Positions 25,766 to 34,029 of a DNA stretch of 64,000 nt are shown piece by piece. The notes below the pieces were generated by a model, which saw nothing but the letters and a program-made list of their open reading frames with translations, did not search any database and had not been told where the DNA came from. Source of the DNA: CAJQQK01 sp965224225 (GTDB lineage: Bacteria > Pseudomonadota > Alphaproteobacteria > Rhizobiales > Hyphomicrobiaceae); contig CBDCZF010000025.1 in the NCBI GenBank assembly GCA_965224225.1, positions 1 to 64,000 on the forward strand, read 5' to 3'. A program made the position numbers and the translations under genes. Every line of letters begins with the position of its first letter. Positions within the stretch are counted from its first letter, which is position 1.

Positions 25766-26758
25766 GGTGGGTTCCTCTTTGCGTGTCCGATATTTCGATA
25801 ATCGCGGATTTGTCAGTTCTAGTTCCAATCAATTTATAAACATTGAACTTTCGATTGCCCATTTACCTTGTTGGTATTTCGGGACTTGAAACATCGGTGC
25901 CGCGACCGAACTGGTTGAGGAGCATTCAGCGGCTGGATGGCGCTGTCGGGCTAAGACTCGCTGGCAGGTGGATAACGAAGCTGGCTGCCAATGACGGCTC
26001 CGAAGCCTGTTATAGTGTTGAACTGACATTTTCTCCGATTAGCATATATCTTTTGTATTCGACAAGCACCTGGGAGCAGTATCAGATCGCGGAGTTTCCC
26101 TTATGGTATAAATGGCGTGTGGAAAATTCACACTCAACGCGACGGCATGGGTTAATTTCAGGCACAATTCACACCAATATCATGCGAGTTCCAATCGGAG
26201 GGCGCTTGTCGGGCCGATCAATGTCCGGAAAGTCCATTCCGTCACGATTTGTGCAGTCACGCCAATTTGTTAGGGCGAGAGCAATTGCTGCATGTAAATA
26301 ACAATACGGCAGCATGCGACCGCAACTGGAGGTACTTGCTCAGTAGCAGGCAAGTCCGTGCCCCTACATTGTAGAGTGGCGTCTATTTCCGCCCTGGCGT
26401 GGCATAGTTTTTCAATTTCCGACTATAACTAAATTTCTGCTGTGATGAGCTGGTTGTGGCTGGTACGGCCGCTTCAAGCGGACCAAATCGCAGATTGCTC
26501 TCGATTGGTTCAGTTTTGTTGCTGAGCACTTCGACGGTGACTTCCTTAAGTATGATACAAATGAGCAAATTGTCGGGATCAGCAAATGCCGTTTGTCAGC
26601 TGATGCAACATGTGACCTGGCGTGAAATTAAGGTCTGTGCAAGCTGGCAATTCAGAGGCGGGCGCCGGACATTTGACGGGTTGGGCGTTCCTGCCCTTCA
26701 GCATCGATGAACATCTATGTGATGATTTATTTTGCCAGCAAAGGGCGGATTTCCGGTC
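25766..26758. other. AT-rich intergenic stretch upstream of the H-NS-like gene
   Basis: Nearly 1 kb with visibly lower GC than its surroundings, especially 25800-25860, 26030-26190 and 26290-26440. A plus-strand frame of 152 codons (25843-26301) has no ribosome site and an unprotein-like composition. It probably carries the promoter of the H-NS-like gene and that of the dehydratase, with binding sites for H-NS itself. Confidence 0.45.
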
Positions 26759-27706
26759 ATGATGAAACAAGAAATGGCGGCACTTGCCGCCCGGCTCGTA
26801 GGTGTCGCTCGTGTGACACCTTTGGTTTCGTTCAAAGCCCAGGACTTTGGCCTTGAGGGTGAATTCGAGGTCGATCTCAAACTCGAACTCATGCAGCGCT
26901 CGGGTTCGTTCAAGGCGCGCGGCGCACTAGCGAATTTTATGTTGCGCGAGGTTCCGCCGTCCGGTGTGGCGGCTGCGTCGGGTGGTAATCACGGGGCGGC
27001 CGTGGCGGATGCGGCCCGACATTTTGGCAAGCCGGCAACTATTTTCGTGCCGGAAATTGCGTCGCCTGCGAAAATCGAACGAATTAGAAAGTTCGGCGCC
27101 GAACTCGTTGTCGATGGCGGGCAATACGCAGACGCACTGGCAAACTGTATGGCTTTTTGTGATCGTACCGGTGCCGTCAATCTTCATGCCTACGAGCAAC
27201 GCGAAACGATCCTTGGTCAGGGGACGCTCGGCTTCGAGCTGGAGCAGCAGTATGCGGCAGGCAAACGCCGTCCGGACCGGATTGTCGTCGCAGTTGGAGG
27301 CGGCGGGTTGATTGGTGGGTTGGCGGCCTGGTTCGAAGAGGGCCCGGAGATTATCGGCGTTGAACCCGAAACATCGTGTGCGCTCGACGCGGCACTGAAA
27401 GCTGGTGGGCCGGTCGATGTCGAGGTCAGCGGGATCGCGGCCGATTCGCTCGGCGCCCGCCGAATCGGTGACTTGAATTACGAGATCATAGCGCGTCGCG
27501 GGATCCGGCCGATCCGCGTCAGTGATCACGATATCCGCGAGGCGCAGAACCGACTCTGGTCAGCCTGCAGGATCGTGGCGGAACCCGGCGGCGCAGCCGC
27601 CCTCGCGGCCCTGACCAGCGGCAAGCTTGTGCCCGCCCCGGGCGAAACCGTGCTGGTCATCGTCTGCGGTGCCAATACGCAAGCTGTCGACTTCGAAATG
27701 TCGTGA
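26759..27706 (+). CDS. Threonine/serine dehydratase-like PLP enzyme
   Basis: 315 residues of fold-type II PLP enzymes. The lysine that binds PLP is in QRSGSFKARGA, the phosphate cup is VAVGGGGLIGGLAAW, and ASGGNHGAAVADAA matches the substrate-contacting SGNH block. No regulatory ACT domain is present, so it is of the short catabolic type acting on L-threonine, L-serine or hydroxy-aspartate. Start at ATG 26759; 26762 or a TTG at 26732 are alternatives. The bactofilin gene is convergent 62 bp downstream. Confidence 0.85.
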   Translation: MMKQEMAALAARLVGVARVTPLVSFKAQDFGLEGEFEVDLKLELMQRSGSFKARGALANFMLREVPPSGVAAASGGNHGAAVADAARHFGKPATIFVPEIASPAKIERIRKFGAELVVDGGQYADALANCMAFCDRTGAVNLHAYEQRETILGQGTLGFELEQQYAAGKRRPDRIVVAVGGGGLIGGLAAWFEEGPEIIGVEPETSCALDAALKAGGPVDVEVSGIAADSLGARRIGDLNYEIIARRGIRPIRVSDHDIREAQNRLWSACRIVAEPGGAAALAALTSGKLVPAPGETVLVIVCGANTQAVDFEMS

Positions 27707-27768
27707 CGTCACCAGAACCGTACCGGGGCGTCCGTAAAAGTCAGAATCGGCGGGACAGCAGCCGCGGC

Positions 27769-28284
27769 CTAATCGTTTGGCGTCAAGGCATCGAGATCAG
27801 GCACAACCTCGTCTCGCCCGCTCGCGCGTTTGGAGCGGCCTTCGAAACTGGCGCCCTGCTCAAGTGCGAACGATTGGTGGTAGAGATCGCCTTCGACCAC
27901 TGACGATGCAGTCAGCTTTACGTCGACGGCTTTGATCGTGCCGTACACCGATCCGTGCACCAGGATATCTTCGGCATTAACCAGACCGGTGACCTTGCCC
28001 GTCGGGCCGATCACGATTTTCGAGCCGATCACATCGCCCTGCACCTCGCCGTCGACCTGCAGCAGGCCGCGGGAGACGATCTTCAAACCAGAGCCGATTA
28101 TCGTCAGATCTCGGCCGATGACGGAATTGGTAACGCCGCCGGTCGCCGCAGGGCTGGGGGCGCTGTTGGCTGCCTGGCCGGCATTCAATGGCGGTGGCCT
28201 GGCCGTGTTTATCGTGGGTTGTGGTGCTGCGGGCCTGGTTGGCTGGGCAGCCGGCGTTTCCTTGTCGGCACTACGCGAAAACAT
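27769..28284 (-). CDS. Bactofilin (polymer-forming cytoskeletal protein)
   Basis: 171 residues. An Ala/Pro-rich unstructured N-terminus (about 50 residues) precedes the bactofilin beta-helix: SVIGRDLTIIGSGLKIVS, GLLQVDGEVQGDV, GSVYGTIKAVDVKL, VVEGDLYHQSFAL. These proteins polymerise without nucleotide on the inner membrane and scaffold cell-wall or polarity functions. The short Asp/Pro-rich tail is usual. The nearby peptidoglycan-binding gene on the same strand (28537) may be functionally linked. Confidence 0.9.
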   Translation of the reverse strand: MFSRSADKETPAAQPTRPAAPQPTINTARPPPLNAGQAANSAPSPAATGGVTNSVIGRDLTIIGSGLKIVSRGLLQVDGEVQGDVIGSKIVIGPTGKVTGLVNAEDILVHGSVYGTIKAVDVKLTASSVVEGDLYHQSFALEQGASFEGRSKRASGRDEVVPDLDALTPND

Positions 28285-28461
28285 GAAATCCCCTCCGTCG
28301 ATCCCTTACAAACATGTTACTGGCCCACAAACCGCGGACACTTGCCCGATTATTTGCCCCCGGGCGAGCAGATCAGGCCAATCACCATAGGCCACAGTTT
28401 GCCAGTTGCCAAAGGCGAAACACGAAAAAGGGGGAGCAATGTGGCTCTATGAAAAAGGTTA

Positions 28462-28484
28462 GGGGAGGCGATGCTCGCCTCCCC
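28462..28484 (-). terminator. Rho-independent terminator of the peptidoglycan-binding gene
   Basis: Perfect 10-bp stem GGGGAGGCGA/TCGCCTCCCC with a TGC loop; on the minus strand it continues TAACCTTTTTC. It sits 53 bp behind the stop of the gene at 28537-29097. Confidence 0.75.
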
Positions 28485-28536
28485 AGCCTTGTTGGGGCCA
28501 ATTGATGGAGCCCGGCCCGAGGGGCCTGGGGCGTTA

Positions 28537-29097
28537 TCAGCCGGTCAGGGCCTTGACGGTATTCGGGCCGGCGCGGCCGTCGATCTTGAGGTCCTCGCTC
28601 TTCTGGAAATCGCGCACGGCCTTATCCGTGCCACTGCCGAAATTGCCGTCGATCTCGACATCGTAGCCGGCCGAACGGAGCAGATATTGCAGCGTGCGCA
28701 CCTGGTCGCCCCTGGAGCCGCGGCTCAGGATATCCTTGATCGGCGGATAACGATCATCATCATCGACGACTGGAGTGGTGCCGGCAGAGCCCGGCCGACA
28801 TGGGCGGGCCGTACGCGTGCACGTCCAGCGCTTGTTGCCGGCGGCATTTTCCGACTGATCGCACTCGATCTTGCGGTCTTCAGCGCGCCGCCACGCCTGC
28901 CAGCCGTCGCCGGCTTGCTCCTTGACGGCCTTTCGCCAGGCGGCCCAGGAGCCAGGGAAGGCACCTAGCGAACGCGATACATACTCCCGGCTGGTAGCTG
29001 AGATCGCCTCGGACTTACAGTCCTTGGCGACCGCGGGAGCCGCAACCATAAGCAGCGCCGCAAACCCAGCGCATACAACGCAGACAGTACTTTTCAT
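28537..29097 (-). CDS. Secreted peptidoglycan-binding domain protein
   Basis: 186 residues: signal peptide (MKSTVCVVCAGFAALLMVA and on to VAKDC), a central region with WAAWRKAVKEQAGDGWQAWR and four cysteines that resembles a small conserved exported domain, and a C-terminal peptidoglycan-binding-1 domain (SRGDQVRTLQYLLRSAGYDV, DGNFGSGTDKAVRDFQ, DGRAGPNTVKAL). It should act in the periplasm on the cell wall; no catalytic domain is attached. A T-tailed terminator follows. Confidence 0.88.
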   Translation of the reverse strand: MKSTVCVVCAGFAALLMVAAPAVAKDCKSEAISATSREYVSRSLGAFPGSWAAWRKAVKEQAGDGWQAWRRAEDRKIECDQSENAAGNKRWTCTRTARPCRPGSAGTTPVVDDDDRYPPIKDILSRGSRGDQVRTLQYLLRSAGYDVEIDGNFGSGTDKAVRDFQKSEDLKIDGRAGPNTVKALTG

Positions 29098-29545
29098 CTT
29101 GAGTATCTCCTCACCTCTTCAGATGATACTTCATGCTAACCGAAGGTTCGCGCGCCTTGGATAAAAACGCGGTCCGCCCGACAGCGGCGAAATTAGCAGA
29201 TCACCGTGCAAGCCTAAAGCCCTTGAATAATTAGGCCTGTTTGGTGCGCCTTAAGCACAACTATCAGTCGGGCCACCTGAACCGGCGATGAAGGCAGCAT
29301 TAAGATATCGGTCCAGCCACTACCGGTCCGGTTCTGTTTGCTGCACCGACCGGTGATCTGAGCGCAAGCCCGGCCGAGTGTAGCGCCAAAATCCCCTGTT
29401 CTATTCGCCGTTTATGCAAATCAGACGGCAGGTGTGACGCAGGTAACAGCGCGTCGGGGCTCTGGGCATCAGCATGTTCTAGCCGAACCGCCCGAAGGCG
29501 GAAGGCGACAGTACCAATTGAACCTGCGACAGGGGAGCCCGAACG
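29098..29545. other. Intergenic stretch between divergent genes
   Basis: 450 bp between the start codons of two divergent envelope-related genes, so it should contain both promoters. A minus-strand frame that crosses from 29923 is the shadow of the plus-strand gene. No repeat or clear regulatory palindrome found. Confidence 0.4.
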
Positions 29546-30949
29546 ATGCCGCTCAAATTCAATGAAACCGCCCCCGGTGTCCACACCGCCACCTACCAAC
29601 ATGCCAAGACCGGCAAGCATCACTGCATCGCGATCGTCTCCAGTCTCGATGCCTGGCATCTGTTCATCGACGGCGAGGTCGCAGCCCGCGGGCTGGCGAC
29701 ACTGAACGCCGCGGTCGAAGAGGCCGAGCGACGCATGAACCGGGCAGTCCGCTCGAAAGTCATGGTCTATGCAGCTGGTGTCCTTGTTTTGTTCTCGGTT
29801 GTTGGTGCCGGCGCCGTTGCTGCTACCAAGTTCCTGCCCGGCACGCCTGAAATTCGCGGTGCGACGACAATTCCAGCGCCACGCCTGACGCCTTCGCGCA
29901 GCACGACGTTGGCAGCTGTCCAACAGGCTGAAACGAAGGAGCGTCCGGCTGCCAAGCCAGTATCGCGTACGCCGTCCGTGAAACAGGACCTGCGACCTGT
30001 GCGGTCCGAAAAGAAGCGGCCGCGCCCGGCCAAACCGGGGATCACTTCCGGCAACCGGGCAACGGTGCCACGCCGGTTTTCTGCCGAAAACAGTTTGTTT
30101 GCACCCCCCGTACGGCCGGCTGAAAAGGTCAAAGTAGCGCGCATTGTCATCGAAAGGGCGCCCGATCCGCCCCGAAAGACCTCGGCAACCGTCAATCGAA
30201 AGCCGGCCGGCGAACGCAAGCAGATGCCGTTAGGGCAGGCCGCTAGCGCGCCCGAGGCTGCCGGTTCTTCCAAATCGCAGCCCGTTGGCCGTGAGATTCC
30301 TGATCCTTTCGTTGCGCGAAAGGCGGCGAAGATTGCGCCAAAGGTCAAGATCGTTGACGACACTGCGGAGGGCGCAAGCAAGGCAGGGGCGCCAGAGACG
30401 AAACCACCGGTCGATGTCGCAGCATTCATCGAACCGCCTGATGCCTCATCGCCGACGGCAGAGCCGGATGTGCGATCCGAAGCGCCGCAATCTGCAGCCC
30501 ACGAGAACGGACCCGAGGATTACAAGCCTGATACTGCCACTCAGGACAACGTGAGCACTGAGGATGAGGGGACGAGCGAAAACGTCGCCATCATGCCGGA
30601 ACTTCCAACAAAAGCGCCTGCGCGCCAACGGCCGATCATTCGTCGGGCATCTGCAGGCGAAACGGTCACGGATCAAGACCCTGCCGCATTCGACGAGAAC
30701 GATTCCGCAGCCGAAGCACGGCCTGTCGTTGCGCCCAGCACAGAACGCGTACTTCGCAAATCGCCTGCAAAGCGCCTGAAGCCTCGGCGGTACATGGCAA
30801 AGTCGCGCCGGCGCCACACGGTGAAATTGCGCAAACGTAGGCCTGCCCGGCATGTCCGCGCATCGCGCAGTCGTGCTGCAGGCTATCGCACAGCAATGCC
30901 TGCACCCCGCATGGTCTGCTTTGCTCACGTTTGCCGCTGGGCACGATGA
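29546..30949 (+). CDS. Membrane protein with long basic, proline-rich tail; function unknown
   Basis: 467 residues. Residues 1-67 look like a small folded domain (GVHTATYQHAKTGKHHCIAI, DAWHLFIDGEVAARGLATLN), followed by one transmembrane helix (VMVYAAGVLVLFSVVGAGAVAA, about 72-95) and about 370 residues of low-complexity Pro/Ala/Lys/Arg sequence, acidic in the middle (300-350) and strongly basic near the end (KSRRRHTVKLRKRRPARHVR). AGGGGAG precedes the ATG. The plan resembles proteins that span the periplasm or bind a polyanion, but no family is recognised. Confidence 0.75.
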   Translation: MPLKFNETAPGVHTATYQHAKTGKHHCIAIVSSLDAWHLFIDGEVAARGLATLNAAVEEAERRMNRAVRSKVMVYAAGVLVLFSVVGAGAVAATKFLPGTPEIRGATTIPAPRLTPSRSTTLAAVQQAETKERPAAKPVSRTPSVKQDLRPVRSEKKRPRPAKPGITSGNRATVPRRFSAENSLFAPPVRPAEKVKVARIVIERAPDPPRKTSATVNRKPAGERKQMPLGQAASAPEAAGSSKSQPVGREIPDPFVARKAAKIAPKVKIVDDTAEGASKAGAPETKPPVDVAAFIEPPDASSPTAEPDVRSEAPQSAAHENGPEDYKPDTATQDNVSTEDEGTSENVAIMPELPTKAPARQRPIIRRASAGETVTDQDPAAFDENDSAAEARPVVAPSTERVLRKSPAKRLKPRRYMAKSRRRHTVKLRKRRPARHVRASRSRAAGYRTAMPAPRMVCFAHVCRWAR

Positions 30950-31089
30950 CCGGCTCGAGATGGTGGCGAAGGCTCGAAGTCGCGGCGCCGCGAGACGAAC
31001 CTTCGCCCCGACATTGCACGTCGCATCTGAGGCAGCGGTCCTGCCCATCCGTGTGTAGCCATCCTTGCGTGGGGATTTTTCAGCCGCCC

Positions 31090-32712
31090 ATGAGGATTGT
31101 GGTGACTACCGAAACTGACAAGCCGTCGAATGAACCCTTGCCGGGTCGCGGAATATCGCCACCTCGTCGCCGTACCCGGTCGCGGCGAGGCACGAAGGCA
31201 GGCACTGACCACGCGACACGGCGCCAGCCGGTTCGCCAACTCGACTGGCGCCCGGTGCGTAACCCGGACCGCCCGGTCGAACCCATCGATCAAGACGGGA
31301 TTGCTGCCATTCACGATGCAGCCATGCGCGTGCTCGAAGAGATCGGCATCGATTTTCTGAACGAGGAGGCCAGGTCCGTTCTGCGCGAGGCGGGCTGCAC
31401 GGTTCGCACTGGCAGCGACACTGTCCGGATGGACCGCGACTTCGTCATGGAAAAGGTCGAGCTGGCACCCGCCCAGTTCGACATAACGCCCCGCAATGAA
31501 GCGCGCACGATAACGATCGGCGGCGGCCACATTGCCTTCACCAATGTCGCAAGCCCGCCGAACGTCATGGATCTCGATAACGGCCGGCGCTCCGGCACGC
31601 GGGCCACGTACCAGGATCTCGTGCGACTGTCGCAGTACTTCAACTGTATCCACATGGTCGGCGGCTATCCAGTTGAGCCGCTCGACATCCATCCCGCCGT
31701 GCGTCATCTCGATTGCGTCCACGACAAGCTCACGCTTTGCGACAAGGTCACGCATGCCTATTCGCTCGGGCGTGAGCGGGTCGAGGACGTGATGGAAATG
31801 GTGCGCATTGCCGGCGGCCTCAGCCACGAGGCGTTCGAGGCCAAACCGCGCATGTACACCAACATCAATTCGACATCACCCTTGAAGCATGATGCGCCGA
31901 TGCTCGATGGCGCCATGCGCATGGCTCGGCGCGGCCAGGTGGTCGTCGTCACGCCGTTCACGCTGGCCGGTGCCATGGCACCGATCACGCTCGCCGGCGC
32001 GCTCGCCCAGCAGACGGCCGAGGCCCTGGCGGCGATCGCCCTCGTCCAGTGCGTCAGGCCAGGCGCGCCGGTGGTCTACGGTTCGTTCACGTCGAACGTC
32101 GACATGCGCTCCGGCGCACCGGCGTTCGGCACGCCCGAATACATGCGCGCAACCCAGATCTCCGGTCAGTTGGCGCGCTTCTACGGCTTGCCGATGCGCG
32201 CATCCAATGCCTGCGCGGCCAACCCGCCCGATGCCCAGGCTGCCTGGGAAAGCGCGTTCTCGCTTTGGGCCTGTGCGACAGGTGGCGCCAACATCGTGTT
32301 CCATGGCGCCGGCTGGCTCGAGGGCGGACTTTGCGCGTCGTTCGAAAAGTTCATCATCGACTGCGAAATGCTGCAGAACGTGATCAGCTACATGACGCCG
32401 ATTGCGACCACGGAAGACGACCTTGCCGTCGAGGCGATCCGCGAGGTCGGTCCGCACAACCATTTCTTCGGTGCGAGCCACACCCAGTCGCGCTATCGCG
32501 ATGCCTTTTACGAACCCTTCCTTTCCGACTGGCGCAACAACGAGGCCTGGCGGGAGGCCGGCGCCGTCGAAACACCGGAGCGCGCCAACCGCATCTGGAA
32601 AGCGATCCTACGCGAGTTCGAACCGCCGCCGATGGACGAGGCGATCCGGGAGGAACTCGCCGCATTCGTCGATCGGCGCAAACGCGAGGGCGGTGCGCCG
32701 ACTGATTTTTGA
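31090..32712 (+). CDS. Trimethylamine methyltransferase (MttB) superfamily protein
   Basis: 540 residues of the COG5598 family. Markers: RPVEPIDQDGIAAIHDAAMRVLEEIGIDF at the start (quoted in parts: RPVEPID, VLEEIGIDF), NSTSPLKHDAPMLDG, and PHNHFFGASHTQSRYRDAFYEPFL near the end in which GASHTQ and FYEPF are typical. No in-frame TAG occurs, so this is the non-pyrrolysine branch, which includes glycine betaine and other quaternary amine demethylases transferring methyl groups to a corrinoid protein. No corrinoid protein gene is adjacent. The ATG at 31090 lacks a good ribosome site; GTG codons at 31099-31104 are alternatives. Confidence 0.85.
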   Translation: MRIVVTTETDKPSNEPLPGRGISPPRRRTRSRRGTKAGTDHATRRQPVRQLDWRPVRNPDRPVEPIDQDGIAAIHDAAMRVLEEIGIDFLNEEARSVLREAGCTVRTGSDTVRMDRDFVMEKVELAPAQFDITPRNEARTITIGGGHIAFTNVASPPNVMDLDNGRRSGTRATYQDLVRLSQYFNCIHMVGGYPVEPLDIHPAVRHLDCVHDKLTLCDKVTHAYSLGRERVEDVMEMVRIAGGLSHEAFEAKPRMYTNINSTSPLKHDAPMLDGAMRMARRGQVVVVTPFTLAGAMAPITLAGALAQQTAEALAAIALVQCVRPGAPVVYGSFTSNVDMRSGAPAFGTPEYMRATQISGQLARFYGLPMRASNACAANPPDAQAAWESAFSLWACATGGANIVFHGAGWLEGGLCASFEKFIIDCEMLQNVISYMTPIATTEDDLAVEAIREVGPHNHFFGASHTQSRYRDAFYEPFLSDWRNNEAWREAGAVETPERANRIWKAILREFEPPPMDEAIREELAAFVDRRKREGGAPTDF

Positions 32713-32723
32713 GGCAGCCTGGA

Positions 32724-33767
32724 CTACTGGAACTGTAGCGCGGCAACGCCGATCGGCTGCGGTGCACCCTTCACACTGTGGGTGCCAAGGCCCCTAGCTG
32801 TCGCTCCGGCCGGCAGATCTACGGCCGCGAGCAGCGTGTCAGAAATGATGGTGGCAATACCCAGCTGCTTTGCCAATGCCTCGAGGCGTGCCGTCATGTT
32901 GAGGACATCGCCGAGGTAGGTGATCTGGCGGCGACTGTCGCCGCATTCGCCGGTAACGACCGCTCCACCATGCAGGGCTGCCCGGAAGGCCGGCTCTTGG
33001 CCGAAGTTCGATTGAAACCAGTCTCCCTGCTCTTCAATCCGGCGGTGTGCTGCTGCAACGGCCTCGACGGCCCGAGCATTGCGCCCGGCATCGCGCATTG
33101 GCCAGGAAACGATCATCGCATCGCCGACATACGAGCAGATTTCGCCGCCCCAGTCCGTGACCGCGGCATCGAGTTCGTAGAAGAATGCTGCCAGGAATTC
33201 GTGAAAGCGTTCGTCGCCGATTTGATGTGCCAACGAAGTCGACCCGACCAGATCGAGAACTACGAAAATGCGGTCTTCGCGGAATGGTCGCCGGTATCGG
33301 CCGAGCATGACGTTTGCGAGTGTACGTCCACCAATCAGCGAACGCATCTGCATGACGAACATTGCGAATGTCACGACGACAAACGAGTAAATTGTGTCTC
33401 GGGCGATATCGGTCAGGTCAAATGCATTGGCAACAAACTCGCCGACAAGCAAGCCCGACAAGGTCCGGTTAGCCAGCAAGCAGCCGACGACGATTGCCGT
33501 GTGGGCAATGACACGGAGCAGGAGTGACTGGAGGAAGTATCGGCGATTAAACCATCTGCCGAACGCACCGCGCAGCGCAAACAGCTCAAATGCGGAAGAT
33601 GCGCCGGAGATGATAACGCCGGCGCGAACACCTGGCCAGGTTCGCAGAATTTCCTCAGGTATGGTGTCGTAGGCAATGGACGTATAGGCATAACCGGCAA
33701 ACGCGCCGAACACCATGACGGCGAGCCACGTTGCGAGGCGGTCGCGTTGTGCTGCACTGATCGACAT
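32724..33767 (-). CDS. Class III adenylate/guanylate cyclase with membrane N-terminus
   Basis: 347 residues. Four to five hydrophobic segments fill residues 10-150 (LATWLAVMVFGAFAGYAYT, LLLRVIAHTAIVVGCLLAN, IYSFVVVTFAMFVMQM). The catalytic domain starts at FVVLDLVGSTSLAHQIGDE (metal-binding Asp), with ICSYVGDAMIVSWP as the second metal and substrate block and GECGDSRRQITYLGDVLNMTARLEA as the distal part. It would make cAMP (or cGMP) at the inner membrane. The start at 33767 is 11 bp from a family 2 repeat, so the promoter or ribosome site must lie in or next to the element. Confidence 0.88.
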   Translation of the reverse strand: MSISAAQRDRLATWLAVMVFGAFAGYAYTSIAYDTIPEEILRTWPGVRAGVIISGASSAFELFALRGAFGRWFNRRYFLQSLLLRVIAHTAIVVGCLLANRTLSGLLVGEFVANAFDLTDIARDTIYSFVVVTFAMFVMQMRSLIGGRTLANVMLGRYRRPFREDRIFVVLDLVGSTSLAHQIGDERFHEFLAAFFYELDAAVTDWGGEICSYVGDAMIVSWPMRDAGRNARAVEAVAAAHRRIEEQGDWFQSNFGQEPAFRAALHGGAVVTGECGDSRRQITYLGDVLNMTARLEALAKQLGIATIISDTLLAAVDLPAGATARGLGTHSVKGAPQPIGVAALQFQ

Positions 33768-33777
33768 AGACGGGAAA

Positions 33778-33928
33778 CTAGTGCATTTCCGGCCATGTCG
33801 GAAACGGTAAAGGCCTCGAACGAGGCCCGGCACGAGTGCCGCCCCCGCGAAGGCCCGAGCGTGAGCGAGGAATAGCCGTGAGCGAAATTGTAGTGAGATT
33901 GTTTCCGAGACAATCGGAAACGATCTAG
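33778..33928. repeat. CTAG-bounded palindromic element, family 2
   Basis: 151 bp from CTAGTGCATTTCCGGCC to CGATCTAG. It contains three stems: GGCCTCG-AA-CGAGGCC, GGCAC/GTGCC and GTTTCCGA-GACAA-TCGGAAAC. The middle core (GCCGCCCCCGCG, GGCCCGAGC, GAGGAATAGCCGTGAGCG) is shared with 39180-39332 and with the tandem repeat at 4899-5125. It lies between the divergent cyclase and antiporter genes. Confidence 0.85.
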
Positions 33929-34029
33929 CGTAACGCCTGCGTGCGCGAACGGAAAGGTCACGTCATTGTCCCGATGGGAATTTCTGACTAGACGGGCCGG
34001 AACGCGGTTTGATCTGTTAGGGGAGCCGT

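Noticed and set aside
25843..26301. 152-codon frame in the AT-rich stretch
   Set aside because: No ribosome site, unusual composition, no motif; likely chance.
29300..29923. 207-codon minus-strand frame
   Set aside because: Overlaps the plus-strand membrane protein gene, which has a ribosome site and a clear transmembrane helix.
31090..32712. Pyrrolysine-containing MttB
   Set aside because: There is no in-frame TAG within the coding region, so the protein is of the non-pyrrolysine branch.
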